DNA from: an uncultured delta proteobacterium | GTDB lineage: Bacteria; Myxococcota_A; UBA9160; JAFDET01 | Assembly: GCA_947259215.1 (NCBI GenBank) | Contig: CAMYLJ010000056.1 | Span: forward strand, 1 to 37,101 | Direction of reading: 5' to 3' | Length of the DNA: 37,101 nt | Shown here: positions 25,876-33,412 of the stretch, in pieces | Layout: every line of letters begins with the position of its first letter | Position numbering within the stretch: position 1 is the stretch's first letter | Notes under the pieces: model-generated | The model's input: only the letters and a program-made list of their open reading frames with translations | Database searches by the model: none | Told to the model about the DNA's origin: nothing | Program-made: the position numbers and the translations under genes

Positions 25876-25902
25876 CTGACCGATCCCCGGGAATCGGTCA
25901 GT
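25876..25902. promoter_or_regulatory. 26-base inverted repeat upstream of tetR, candidate operator
   Basis: CTGACCGAT and its exact inverted copy ATCGGTCAG are separated by 8 bases (CCCCGGGA). It overlaps the fni stop codon and lies 109 bases before the tetR start, in the only real gap of the hopanoid cluster. The 10-mer ATCGGTCAGT (25893-25902) recurs upstream of dxs at 29614-29623. The spacing suits a dimeric TetR regulator. A hairpin at the end of fni is the alternative reading. Confidence 0.5.
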
Positions 25903-26956
25903 CCCCCCGCGCGTCCGGGGGGGCTTCCGCCCAGGCGCGCAGGCGCGGCCCGAGCACCCGGGGAGCCCGTGCCAGATCGCACACGCGGCGGGCCCCCGCA
26001 AGCAGCATGGCCGCCTGGATGCCCTCCACCAGCTCCTCGCCGGCCCGGAGCACGCCCGCCGCGCCCCCCTGGGCATGGGCGCGCAGGAACGGCAGCGCCA
26101 GGCCCACGGCCGAAGCGCCCAGAGCCAGGCCGCGCACGGCGTCGAGGGCGCTGCGGATCCCGCCCGAGGCGATCGCGGGCAGTCCCGCCCGCTGCGCGTA
26201 GACCAGGGCCGCGGCCGTGGGGACACCCCATTCGCGCAGCACGCGGCCCAGGGCCTGCTGACGCTGCGAGCCGCGCAGCGACTCGACACCGGTCCAGCTG
26301 GTGCCGCCACGACCGGCCACGTCCACGGCCGCCACCCCCGCGGCCCGCAGCCGAGCCAGGGTGCCGGGCGCGAGACCGCAGCCGGTCTCCTTCACCACCA
26401 CGGGCACGCCGAGCGAGCCGGACAGCGTGGCGATCGCCTCGAGGGCGCCGCGGAAGTCGCGGTCGCCGTCGTCCTGCACCAGCTCCTGGGCGGGATTCAG
26501 GTGGATGCAGAGCGCGTCCGCGCCGACGCCGGCCACCAGCTCCGCGACCCGCTCGGGACCCGCGTCCCGGGCCTGCACGGCGCCGAGGTTCGCGAACAGC
26601 AGGATGTCCGGCGCCACCTCGCGCACGGCGTAGGTCGCAGCGCAGGACGGGTCCACCAGCATCGCGCGCTGGGAGCCGAGCCCCATGGCGAGCCCCAGCT
26701 TCTGGGCGGCGCCCGCCAGCGCCAGGTTCACGTCGCGCGCCTCGGGCGCGCCGCCGGTCATGCCCGAGATCACGAGCGGCGCCAGCAGCCGCCGCCCGAA
26801 GAGCTCCACCGACGGGTCCACCTGGTCCCACGAGAGCTCCGGCAACGCCTCGTGCAGCAGGTGCACCTCGTCGAGCAGCGTGCCCTCGTCCGACTCCACG
26901 TCGGAGCCGACGCAGAGCTCCAGGTGCTCGAGCTTGCGGCGGGAGAGGCCGCTCAC
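25898..26956 (-). CDS. fni: Type 2 isopentenyl-diphosphate isomerase (FMN-dependent)
   Basis: A 352-residue IDI-2 that interconverts IPP and DMAPP in the cytoplasm using FMN and NADPH. Motifs in order: SRRKLEHLELC (the N-terminal RKxxH substrate site), ISGMTGG, GLGSQRAML, FANLGAVQ, the signature CIHLNPAQELVQDDGDRDF with its acid-base Gln and Mg-binding Glu/Asp region, VVVKETGCG, VAGRGGTSWTGVE and ASGGIRSALD. The GTG start overlaps the hpnD stop by 4 bases. It is the last gene of dxs-hpnD-fni and feeds the synthesis of farnesyl diphosphate. Its stop lies inside the palindrome proposed as the tetR operator. Confidence 0.95.
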   Translation of the reverse strand: MSGLSRRKLEHLELCVGSDVESDEGTLLDEVHLLHEALPELSWDQVDPSVELFGRRLLAPLVISGMTGGAPEARDVNLALAGAAQKLGLAMGLGSQRAMLVDPSCAATYAVREVAPDILLFANLGAVQARDAGPERVAELVAGVGADALCIHLNPAQELVQDDGDRDFRGALEAIATLSGSLGVPVVVKETGCGLAPGTLARLRAAGVAAVDVAGRGGTSWTGVESLRGSQRQQALGRVLREWGVPTAAALVYAQRAGLPAIASGGIRSALDAVRGLALGASAVGLALPFLRAHAQGGAAGVLRAGEELVEGIQAAMLLAGARRVCDLARAPRVLGPRLRAWAEAPPDARGD

Positions 26957-27816
26957 GCGACACCCCCCAGGCCGAGCCAGGTGCCCGCCGCGATGGCCAC
27001 GCGCCGCGGCCGCGAGAGGCGCAGCGGCTCGCCGAGGCACGGGAAGCCGCGCGTCGCCAGCTCCTCGAGCAGCGTCCGGTAGATGCGTCCCATGGCCTCG
27101 GCGGGCCGCAGGGCGCGCCGCTCCTCCTGGGGCAGGCTGCGCGCCGCGCGCTCGAAGTAGATGCGCGCCCGCTCGGCGTAGAGCGCCAGCAGCAGGCGCA
27201 CCTCGTCGGTCATGGCGCCGTCGCGCAGGCGCTCGGGCGCGACGCCCATGCGCTCCAGGTCCTCGCGCGCCACGTAGATGCGACCGGCGGCGGCGTCCTC
27301 GCCCACGTCGCGCAGCACGTTGGTCAGCTGGACCGCGATGCCCATGCTGCGGGCGTACTCGCGCGCGCGCGGGCTGTCCGCTCCGAGCACGCCCACCACG
27401 AGCAGCCCCACCGTGGAGGCGACCCGGTAGCAGTAGCGCTCCAGGTCCTCGAAGGTCTCGATGGGCTCGCCCGCGAGGTCCGACTCGATCCCGCGCAGGA
27501 GATCTTCGAAGACCGTCTGGGGCAGCCGGTAGCGGTGGACCGTGTCACCGAGGGCCAGCCCCACCGGGTGGTTCGCCTTGCCCAGGTAGGCGGCGTCGAG
27601 CTCGGCGCGCCAGCGCTCGAGCAGCCGCCCGCGGTCGCCCTCCACCTCGGGCGCGTCGGCGATGTCGTCGGCCAGGCGGCAGAAGGCGTAGATGGCGTGG
27701 AGCGCGCGACGCCGCGGTCGCGGGAGCATCCAGAAGGCCGCGGCGAAGCTCGAGCCCGCGCGGCGGGTCACCTCCGCGCAGTGGCTGTAGGCGGCGTCGA
27801 GGGCCGGATCGGTCAC
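26953..27816 (-). CDS. hpnD: Presqualene diphosphate synthase HpnD
   Basis: A 287-residue head-to-head prenyl synthase that joins two farnesyl diphosphates into presqualene diphosphate. FWMLPRPRRRALHAIYAF leads into the first Asp motif CRLADDIADAP (about residues 41-51). YCYRVASTVGLL and the second Asp motif AVQLTNVLRDVGEDAAAGR follow. These are the standard squalene/phytoene synthase signatures and fit HpnD better than HpnC, which is present separately. A short phytoene synthase is the alternative, but the hopanoid context decides. The GTG at 27816 overlaps the dxs stop (GTGA). Upstream in-frame residues (MARRRHGRG) are a shadow of dxs. Confidence 0.92.
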   Translation of the reverse strand: MTDPALDAAYSHCAEVTRRAGSSFAAAFWMLPRPRRRALHAIYAFCRLADDIADAPEVEGDRGRLLERWRAELDAAYLGKANHPVGLALGDTVHRYRLPQTVFEDLLRGIESDLAGEPIETFEDLERYCYRVASTVGLLVVGVLGADSPRAREYARSMGIAVQLTNVLRDVGEDAAAGRIYVAREDLERMGVAPERLRDGAMTDEVRLLLALYAERARIYFERAARSLPQEERRALRPAEAMGRIYRTLLEELATRGFPCLGEPLRLSRPRRVAIAAGTWLGLGGVA

Positions 27817-29549
27817 CCGAGGCCCTCCTCCACACTCCGGACCACCGCGTCCACGTCCATGCCTTCGGCGCGCCACTGCTCGGCGGCGTCGCCGTGGTCC
27901 ACGAAGCGATCACCGATGCCGAGGCAGCGCACGCGCAGGTTGCGGCGCCGTGGCTCCAGGCACTCGAGGACCGCGCTCCCGAAGCCGCCCGCGCGCACGT
28001 GGTCCTCGACGGTGACGACGAGCCGGCTGGCTTCGGCCACGTCCCACAAGAGCTCGTGGTCCAGGGGCTTCGCGTAGCGGGCGTCCACCACCGCCACGGA
28101 GATCCCGCGGCAGGCCAGGCGGTCGGCGGCCTCCCGCGCCACGTCCACGGCCTTCCCGAGCGCCACGATGGCAGCGTCGCTCCCGGCGCGCAGTCGCTCG
28201 CCGCGCCCGAGCGGCAGCGGCTTCGGCTCGGGGTCGAGCGCCGCACCCGGCGCCGCCCCACGCGGGAAGCGCAGCGCGAAGGGACGCCCGCAGTCGACCG
28301 CGGTGGCCAGCAGGTGCTGGAGCTCGTTCTCGTCCCGGGGCGCGGCCACCACCAGGCCCGGAATCGCGCGCAGGTAGGCGAGGTCGAAGACGCCGTGGTG
28401 CGTGGGGCCGTCGCCGCCCACGAGACCGGCGCGGTCCAAGGCGAACGTCACCGGCAGGTCCTGGAGCGCCACGTCGTGGACGATCTGGTCGAAGGCCCGC
28501 TGGAGAAACGTCGAGTAGATGGCGCAGACCGGACGCAGGCCCTCGGCCGCCAGTCCGGCGGCGAAGGTGACGCCGTGCTGCTCGGCGATCCCGACGTCGT
28601 AGACGCGCTTCGGGTGGCGCCGCGCGAAGCGGTCGAGCCCGGTGCCGTCGGGCATGGCGGCCGTGATGGCCACGACCCGGGGATCGCGGTCGGCGATGCG
28701 GGCCAGGGCGTCGGCGAAGGCGACCGTCCAGCTGGGCGCGCCAGCGCCGCCGCCGCGCGTGCCGCCCGCCACCTCGAAGGGACCGGTGGCGTGCCAGCCG
28801 AAGGGGTCGGCCTCGGCGGGCGGATAGCCGCAGCCCTTGCGGGTGCGCACGTGCAGCAGGCTCGGACCCGAGGCGTCGCGCAGCTGCTGGAGGGCCGGGA
28901 CCAGGGCGGAGAGGTCGTGGCCATCCACCGGTCCGCGGTACGCGAGACCCAGCGCCCGCACCAGCCCGGCCACGTCGCCGGTGCGCGCCAGGCCGCCGAC
29001 ATTGGGCGCGATCGCCATGCCGTTGTCGTTCCACACGACCCGGACGTCGCTGCCCAGATGCCCGGCGTGGTTCAAGGCCTCGAACGCCATCCCGGCGGTG
29101 GCGCCGCCGTCGCCGATCACCGCCACCACCCGGCGCGGCTCGCCCAGGCGCCGCGCCGCCTCGGCCAGCCCCAGGGCCGCCGAGATCGAGGTGCCCGCGT
29201 GGCCCGCGCCGAAGACGTCGTGGGGACTCTCCACCCGGCGCAGGAAACCGCTCGGACCGTCCGCCCGCTTGATCCGGCGCAGGCCCTCGCGCCGGCCCGT
29301 CAGCGCCTTGTGGCCGTAGGTCTGGTGACCCACGTCCCAGACGATGCGATCGCGCGGCGTGTCGAAGACCCAGTGGAGACCGACCGTGAGCTCCACCGCA
29401 CCCAGGCTGCCGGCGAAGTGCCCGCCGACCTCGGCGCCTACGGAGACCAGCTCCTCACGCAACGCTGCGGCCACGCCCGGCAGCGCCTCGCGCGGCAGCC
29501 GGCGCAGGTCCGACGGATCCTCGATCTCCCGGAGCGGGTCCACCCCCAT
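27813..29549 (-). CDS. dxs: 1-deoxy-D-xylulose-5-phosphate synthase, short form
   Basis: Thiamine-diphosphate enzyme that makes DXP from pyruvate and glyceraldehyde 3-phosphate, the first MEP-pathway step. Seen: WDVGHQTYGHK (His for substrate), FGAGHAGTSISAALG, the ThDP motif GDGGATAGMAFEALNHAG ... NDN, YRGPVDGHD, and the transketolase central domain with DVGIAEQHGVTFAAGLA and GLVGGDGPTHHGVFDL. At 578 residues it is about 40-60 shorter than usual. The loss is between NDNGMAIAPNVGG and GPVDGHD, a flexible loop in normal DXS. GDGGATAGM replaces the common GDGALTGGM. The ATG at 29549 has only a weak ribosome site. First gene of dxs-hpnD-fni. Confidence 0.93.
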   Translation of the reverse strand: MGVDPLREIEDPSDLRRLPREALPGVAAALREELVSVGAEVGGHFAGSLGAVELTVGLHWVFDTPRDRIVWDVGHQTYGHKALTGRREGLRRIKRADGPSGFLRRVESPHDVFGAGHAGTSISAALGLAEAARRLGEPRRVVAVIGDGGATAGMAFEALNHAGHLGSDVRVVWNDNGMAIAPNVGGLARTGDVAGLVRALGLAYRGPVDGHDLSALVPALQQLRDASGPSLLHVRTRKGCGYPPAEADPFGWHATGPFEVAGGTRGGGAGAPSWTVAFADALARIADRDPRVVAITAAMPDGTGLDRFARRHPKRVYDVGIAEQHGVTFAAGLAAEGLRPVCAIYSTFLQRAFDQIVHDVALQDLPVTFALDRAGLVGGDGPTHHGVFDLAYLRAIPGLVVAAPRDENELQHLLATAVDCGRPFALRFPRGAAPGAALDPEPKPLPLGRGERLRAGSDAAIVALGKAVDVAREAADRLACRGISVAVVDARYAKPLDHELLWDVAEASRLVVTVEDHVRAGGFGSAVLECLEPRRRNLRVRCLGIGDRFVDHGDAAEQWRAEGMDVDAVVRSVEEGLG

Positions 29550-29598
29550 GCCGCGCGCAGGATCCGTTCCGGGCGCGCAGCCCGCAAGCAGAATCGCT

Positions 29599-29631
29599 GC
29601 ACCAAAAGCCGGTATCGGTCAGTTTCGGTGC
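29599..29631. promoter_or_regulatory. Candidate operator between divergent dxs and sugar dehydrogenase
   Basis: The 10-mer ATCGGTCAGT (29614-29623) is identical to one half of the palindrome upstream of tetR. It lies between imperfect inverted arms GCACCAAAA (29599-29607) and TTTCGGTGC (29623-29631), which match at 8 of 9 positions. Distance to the dxs start is 64 bases and to the sugar dehydrogenase start 86 bases, so it could affect either gene. Confidence 0.4.
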
Positions 29632-29709
29632 CTGCCGGGCCGTTTCCGTGACGGGGATCGCAGCGCGGACGCTCCCGCGCCGCCATCCTCGCAGGTGGAG
29701 GAACCACCC

Positions 29710-30981
29710 GTGCTGCGAGCCATCTCCCTGCTGATCATCCTGCTCACGTCGCTGGCAGCGGGCGCGCCGGCGCGCGCCCAGCTCGCATCGACCCCGGTCG
29801 CGTCCGGGCTCGACCAGCCGATCTTCCTGGATGCGCCAGCCGGCGATCCGCGCCTGTTCGTGCTGGAGCGCGACGGGCGCATCGTCCTGATCGTCTCCGG
29901 CGCCGTCCGCACCACCCCGTTCCTGGACATCACGGATCGCGTCGGCACGGCCGGCGAAGGTGGACTCCTCGGGCTCGCCTTCGATCCGGACTACGCCACG
30001 AGCGGCCTCTTCTACGTCTACTACACCGATCTGGCCGGGGACTCGCTGCTCTCCCGTTTCAGCGTGTCCGCGGATCCCGACGTCGCGGACCCGTCCGAGC
30101 AGGTCCTGCTGGTGGTGGACCAGCCCTACTCCAACCACAACGGCGGCACGATCGCCTTTGGACCCGACGACTTCCTCTACCTGGGCCTCGGTGACGGAGG
30201 CTCCAGCAACGACCCGCTCGGCGCGGGCCAGGACCCCCTACGGCTGCTGGGAAAAATGCTGCGTCTGGATGTAGGGACCCCGCCCGCGCCGGGCTCGACT
30301 CCCGTGCCGGGAACCGGCTACGCCGTCCCGGCCGACAACCCCTTCGTGAACGACCCGAGCACCCGCGACGAGATCTGGGCCCTGGGGCTGCGCAACCCCT
30401 ACCGCTGGAGCTTCAACCCCTTGACCCGGAATCTCTGGATCGCCGACGTCGGCCAGGGTCAGCGCGAAGAGGTGAACTTCGAGCCATGGACGAGCCCTGG
30501 CGGGCGGAACTACGGCTGGAAGGTCTGGGAGGGCAACCGCTGCAACACGACGTCCGCCGCCTGCGCGGCCCCCGGCTTCACGCCCCCGCTGCTCGACTAC
30601 GATCACTCGGCCGGCAACTGCTCCATCACCGGCGGCTACTCGTACCGCGGGCGCCTGATTCCCCACGCCTTCGCTCAGTACTTCTTCGGTGACTTCTGCT
30701 CCGGCCGGATCTGGACCTACGACACACGGACCGGCACGGTCAGCGACGTGAGCACGCAGCTCGGCCCCGCCGCGAACGCGGGCTTCCAGCTGGTGTCCTT
30801 CGGCGAGGACGGGATGGGCGAGCTCTACGTGGTGCACCAGGGCGTCGAGATCTACCGCGTGGTGAGCAGCATTCCGATCGTCCCCGCCGGCTGCGGCAGC
30901 GACTTCGTCCAGGCCGCCTGGCTCCCGCCGGCGCTGTTCGTCGTGGGACGCTGGCGCCGCCGTCGGCGAGCAGCCGCCTGA
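29710..30981 (+). CDS. Secreted PQQ-dependent glucose/sorbosone dehydrogenase-like protein
   Basis: A 423-residue protein with a signal peptide (LRAISLLIILLTSLAAGAPARAQ) and the six-bladed propeller of soluble aldose sugar dehydrogenases (GSDH family). Characteristic stretches: GLDQPIFLDAPAGDPRLFVLE, GEGGLLGLAFDPDY, YSNHNGGTIAFGPDDFLYLG, LGDGGSSNDPLG, EIWALGLRNPYRWSF, WIADVGQGQREEVNFE and YGWKVWEG. These cover the PQQ and calcium site (His, Asp, Asn and Arg residues). It would oxidise a sugar in the periplasm or outside. The C-terminus ends AGCGSDFVQAAWLPPALFVV then GRWRRRRRAAA: a short hydrophobic stretch followed by five Arg, which looks like a sorting tail. The GTG has GGAGGA 7 bases upstream. 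Which sugar is used is unknown. Confidence 0.9.
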   Translation: MLRAISLLIILLTSLAAGAPARAQLASTPVASGLDQPIFLDAPAGDPRLFVLERDGRIVLIVSGAVRTTPFLDITDRVGTAGEGGLLGLAFDPDYATSGLFYVYYTDLAGDSLLSRFSVSADPDVADPSEQVLLVVDQPYSNHNGGTIAFGPDDFLYLGLGDGGSSNDPLGAGQDPLRLLGKMLRLDVGTPPAPGSTPVPGTGYAVPADNPFVNDPSTRDEIWALGLRNPYRWSFNPLTRNLWIADVGQGQREEVNFEPWTSPGGRNYGWKVWEGNRCNTTSAACAAPGFTPPLLDYDHSAGNCSITGGYSYRGRLIPHAFAQYFFGDFCSGRIWTYDTRTGTVSDVSTQLGPAANAGFQLVSFGEDGMGELYVVHQGVEIYRVVSSIPIVPAGCGSDFVQAAWLPPALFVVGRWRRRRRAAA

Positions 30982-30985
30982 GAAA

Positions 30986-31058
30986 CGAGCCTAAGAAACG
31001 GGGACGGTCCTAAGAAACTGCTGCAGTTTCTTAGGACCGTCCCCGTTTCTTAGGCTCG
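30986..31058. repeat. 73-base perfect palindromic repeat, copy 2 (overlaps the trpS 3' end)
   Basis: Perfect 36-base arms around a single T: CGAGCCTAAGAAACGGGG, then ACGGTCCTAAGAAACTGC. The inner 32 bases of each arm are identical to copy 1 at 15396-15460. It sits between convergent sugar dehydrogenase and trpS, and supplies the last codons and the TAA stop of trpS (complement of 31031-31033). It can fold as a long hairpin in both transcripts and so could act as a bidirectional end signal. Confidence 0.88.
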
Positions 31059-32032
31059 GCGCGCGGCGGGGCGCCGAGCCCCGCGGCCTCGCGCACGGCG
31101 GCGAAGACGGGCTCGGCGATGACGCGCGCGCGGCGCACCCCGTCCGCCAGCACGTCCTCCACCTCGTCCGGTCGGGCCGCCAGGGCCTCGCGGCGCTCGC
31201 GCATGGGCTCGAAGTAGGCCTGGAGCCGCGCCAGCAGGTCCTTCTTCACGTCGCCGTAGCCGAGCCCGCCCGCGCGGGCGCGCTCGAACATCTCCTCTCG
31301 CTCCGGCTCGCTGGCGAAGAGCGACCACAGCTGGAAGACCGGTGTATCCGTCTTCTTGGGCGCCTCCACCGGGGTCGAGTCCGTCACGATCCCCATCACG
31401 GCCTTCTTGGTGGCCTTGTTCGCGGCGAACATCTCGATCGTGTTGCCGTAGGCCTTGCTCATCTTGCGCCCGTCGGTGCCCGGTACCACCGCCACCGCCT
31501 CCTCGATCAGGGGCTCCGGCAGGCGAAAGACCTCGACGCCGTAGGTGTGGTTGAAGCGCTGGGCCATGTCGCGGGCCATCTCCAGGTGCTGCTTCTGGTC
31601 CTGGCCGACCGGTACCCCGTCCGGGTTCACCTGGAGGATGTCCGCCGCCATCAACACCGGGTACGCGAAGAGCCCATGATCGGGCTGGAGGCCCTGGGCG
31701 ACCTTGTCCTTGAACGAGTGGGCGCGCTGGAGCAGGCCCATGGGCGTCACGGTGGAGAGGATCCAGGCCAGCTCGCAGGTCTCCGGCAGGTCCGACTGCC
31801 GGTAGAGGATGGCGCGCGCGGGATCGAGGCCGCAGGCCAGGTAGTCCAGGGCCATCTCGCGGGCGAAGCCCCGGCGCGCATCGGCGTCGCGGACCGAGGT
31901 CATGGAGTGGTAGTCCGCCAGGAAGTAGATGGCCTCCCCTTGGTCCTGCAGCGCCACGTGCTGGCGCAGCGCGCCGAAGTAGTTGCCGATGTGCAGGGTG
32001 CCGGAAGTCTGGATGCCCGAGAGGATGCGCAC
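31031..32032 (-). CDS. trpS: Tryptophanyl-tRNA synthetase
   Basis: A 333-residue class I synthetase that charges tRNA-Trp. The HIGH-type motif is SGTLHIGNYFG (about residues 10-20) and the KMSKS-type motif is KMSKAYGN at 190-197, with Ala in place of the last Ser. IYFLADYHSMT, YPVLMAADIL and PVGQDQKQHLE are standard TrpS stretches. The GTG at 32032 begins MRILSGIQ and lies 2 bases after the aminotransferase stop, so the two are coupled. The C-terminal PKKRGRS and the stop codon are encoded by the palindromic repeat at 30986-31058, so the native end was probably altered by its insertion. The catalytic core is intact. Confidence 0.95.
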   Translation of the reverse strand: MRILSGIQTSGTLHIGNYFGALRQHVALQDQGEAIYFLADYHSMTSVRDADARRGFAREMALDYLACGLDPARAILYRQSDLPETCELAWILSTVTPMGLLQRAHSFKDKVAQGLQPDHGLFAYPVLMAADILQVNPDGVPVGQDQKQHLEMARDMAQRFNHTYGVEVFRLPEPLIEEAVAVVPGTDGRKMSKAYGNTIEMFAANKATKKAVMGIVTDSTPVEAPKKTDTPVFQLWSLFASEPEREEMFERARAGGLGYGDVKKDLLARLQAYFEPMRERREALAARPDEVEDVLADGVRRARVIAEPVFAAVREAAGLGAPPRAEPKKRGRS

Positions 32033-32034
32033 CG

Positions 32035-32979
32035 CTAGGCCTCGTCGACGTAGCGGAGCCAGTGCTCGAAGTCCGGGTCCTGGCCGTGGGTGACGACGTG
32101 GAAGCGGTCGCGCAGCGCGCGGGTCACGGAGCCTGTGGCACCGTCGGCCACCGCGCGGTCGTCGATGGAGACGACCGGCAGCACGTTGGCGGTGGTGCCC
32201 GTGAGGAAGACTTCCGCGGCCTCGAAGAGCGCCTCCGGCGCGAACGCCTCCTCGCGCACCGGCCGGCCGTCGTGCTTGGCGAGCTCCATCACCGAGCGCC
32301 GCGTGACCCCGTGCAGCACGTTCGCCGGCGGCGGCGTCACCAGGCTGCCGTCGGCGTCCACCAGGAAGATGTTGGTCGTCGGTCCCTCCGCCACGAGGCC
32401 GTCCGCGTCGAGGAGCAGCACCTCGTCGTAGCCCGCGGCCTTGGCCCGGGCCTTGGCCAGCATGGGCGAGGTGTAGTTGGCCGCCACCTTCGCCTGGGGC
32501 TCCACGATGTCGGCGCGCCGGTTGCGCCGCTCCTTCTCCACCCAGACCCGGTACTCGAGCCGCAGCTCGGGCTTCACGTCCTTGTGCGCGACGATGTCGC
32601 GGCCCGGGTCGTAGGCGGCGATGGCTACGGACACCCGCGGGTCGAGGGGCACCACGTCCACCTCGATCGACGGCAGGTAGGCGCTGATCTTCACCGCCTT
32701 GGCGCCCGGGTTCGCCCGCACGGTCTCGCAGACGGCTGCCGCCAGCTCGTCGGCGGAGTGGCGGAGGTCCAGCCCGACGAGCTCCGTCGAGAGCCGGAGG
32801 CGCTCCAGGTGCTCGCCCAGGCGGAAGACCGCGGTCCCGCGCCGCGCGGGATGCACGCTCATGTAGTCGAAGACGAGCGAGCCCCGCTGGAGGCTGTGGG
32901 ACAGCACGTGCACCGTGGCATCCGCCCACGGAACCAGCGTGCCGTCGACCCAGATGCGACGGTCGTTGGAGTCGGACAC
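32035..32979 (-). CDS. ilvE: Branched-chain amino-acid aminotransferase-like protein (class IV PLP)
   Basis: A 314-residue fold-IV aminotransferase that would transfer amino groups between branched-chain 2-oxo acids and glutamate. The N-terminus IWVDGTLVPWADATVHVLSH is typical. The PLP lysine region reads QAKVAANYTSPMLAKARA, then GYDEVLLLDADGLVAEGPTT, NIFLV and HGVTRRSVMELA, all family signatures. D-amino-acid aminotransferase and aminodeoxychorismate lyase share the fold, but length and the EGPTTNIF motif favour IlvE. The GTG at 32979 has no clear ribosome site. It is followed by trpS after 2 bases; the pairing has no obvious metabolic logic. Confidence 0.88.
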   Translation of the reverse strand: MSDSNDRRIWVDGTLVPWADATVHVLSHSLQRGSLVFDYMSVHPARRGTAVFRLGEHLERLRLSTELVGLDLRHSADELAAAVCETVRANPGAKAVKISAYLPSIEVDVVPLDPRVSVAIAAYDPGRDIVAHKDVKPELRLEYRVWVEKERRNRRADIVEPQAKVAANYTSPMLAKARAKAAGYDEVLLLDADGLVAEGPTTNIFLVDADGSLVTPPPANVLHGVTRRSVMELAKHDGRPVREEAFAPEALFEAAEVFLTGTTANVLPVVSIDDRAVADGATGSVTRALRDRFHVVTHGQDPDFEHWLRYVDEA

Positions 32980-33028
32980 GGCCGAAACGTAGCGTGGGGC
33001 CGCGGAGCGAGCGACCGAGGTTCCCCCG

Positions 33029-33277
33029 CTAGGTTCTGAGCTTGCGGTAGCCCCAGAGCAGGATCAGGGCGCCGCCGATGGCGACCACCATGCTGCCCAC
33101 GTTGAAGCCGCCGAAGGTCCCGAGGCCGAGAAACGAGGCGATCGATCCCCCCACGAAGGCGCCCGCGATCCCGATCAGCATGGTGACGACGATCCCGCCG
33201 GGATCGTCCCCCGGCATGATCCACTTGGCGAGAGCCCCGACGATGAGCCCGAACAAGATCCAGGACAAGATGCCCAT
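33029..33277 (-). CDS. GlsB/YeaQ/YmgE-family small membrane protein
   Basis: An 82-residue protein of the transglycosylase-associated family (GlsB/YeaQ/YmgE). It starts MGILSWILFGLIVGALAKWI and continues PGDDPGGIVVTMLIGIAGAF, FVGGSIASFLG and LILLWGYRKLRT: three hydrophobic segments with the family's Gly-rich loops. Members are linked to envelope and stress responses; no enzymatic activity is established. The ATG has GGAGG 10 bases upstream. It appears to be a single-gene unit, since 49 bases separate it from ilvE on the same strand. Confidence 0.92.
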   Translation of the reverse strand: MGILSWILFGLIVGALAKWIMPGDDPGGIVVTMLIGIAGAFVGGSIASFLGLGTFGGFNVGSMVVAIGGALILLWGYRKLRT

Positions 33278-33412
33278 GCGCGATCCACCTCCATCTCAGC
33301 CCCGCGCCAGGGTACCCCGCGGCGGTGTCCCGAGTCGATCCGAAAGCGCGCCCCGGGACGCTATGCTGCGATCCGTGCGGGCCGTGCTCGTCGTCCCCGG
33401 AGAGGACCGCTC

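Noticed and set aside
25868-27040. Upstream extensions of tetR and hpnC into fni
   Set aside because: These frames stay open only because of high GC. Motifs and ribosome sites place the tetR start at 25767, and fni is unmistakable in its own frame.
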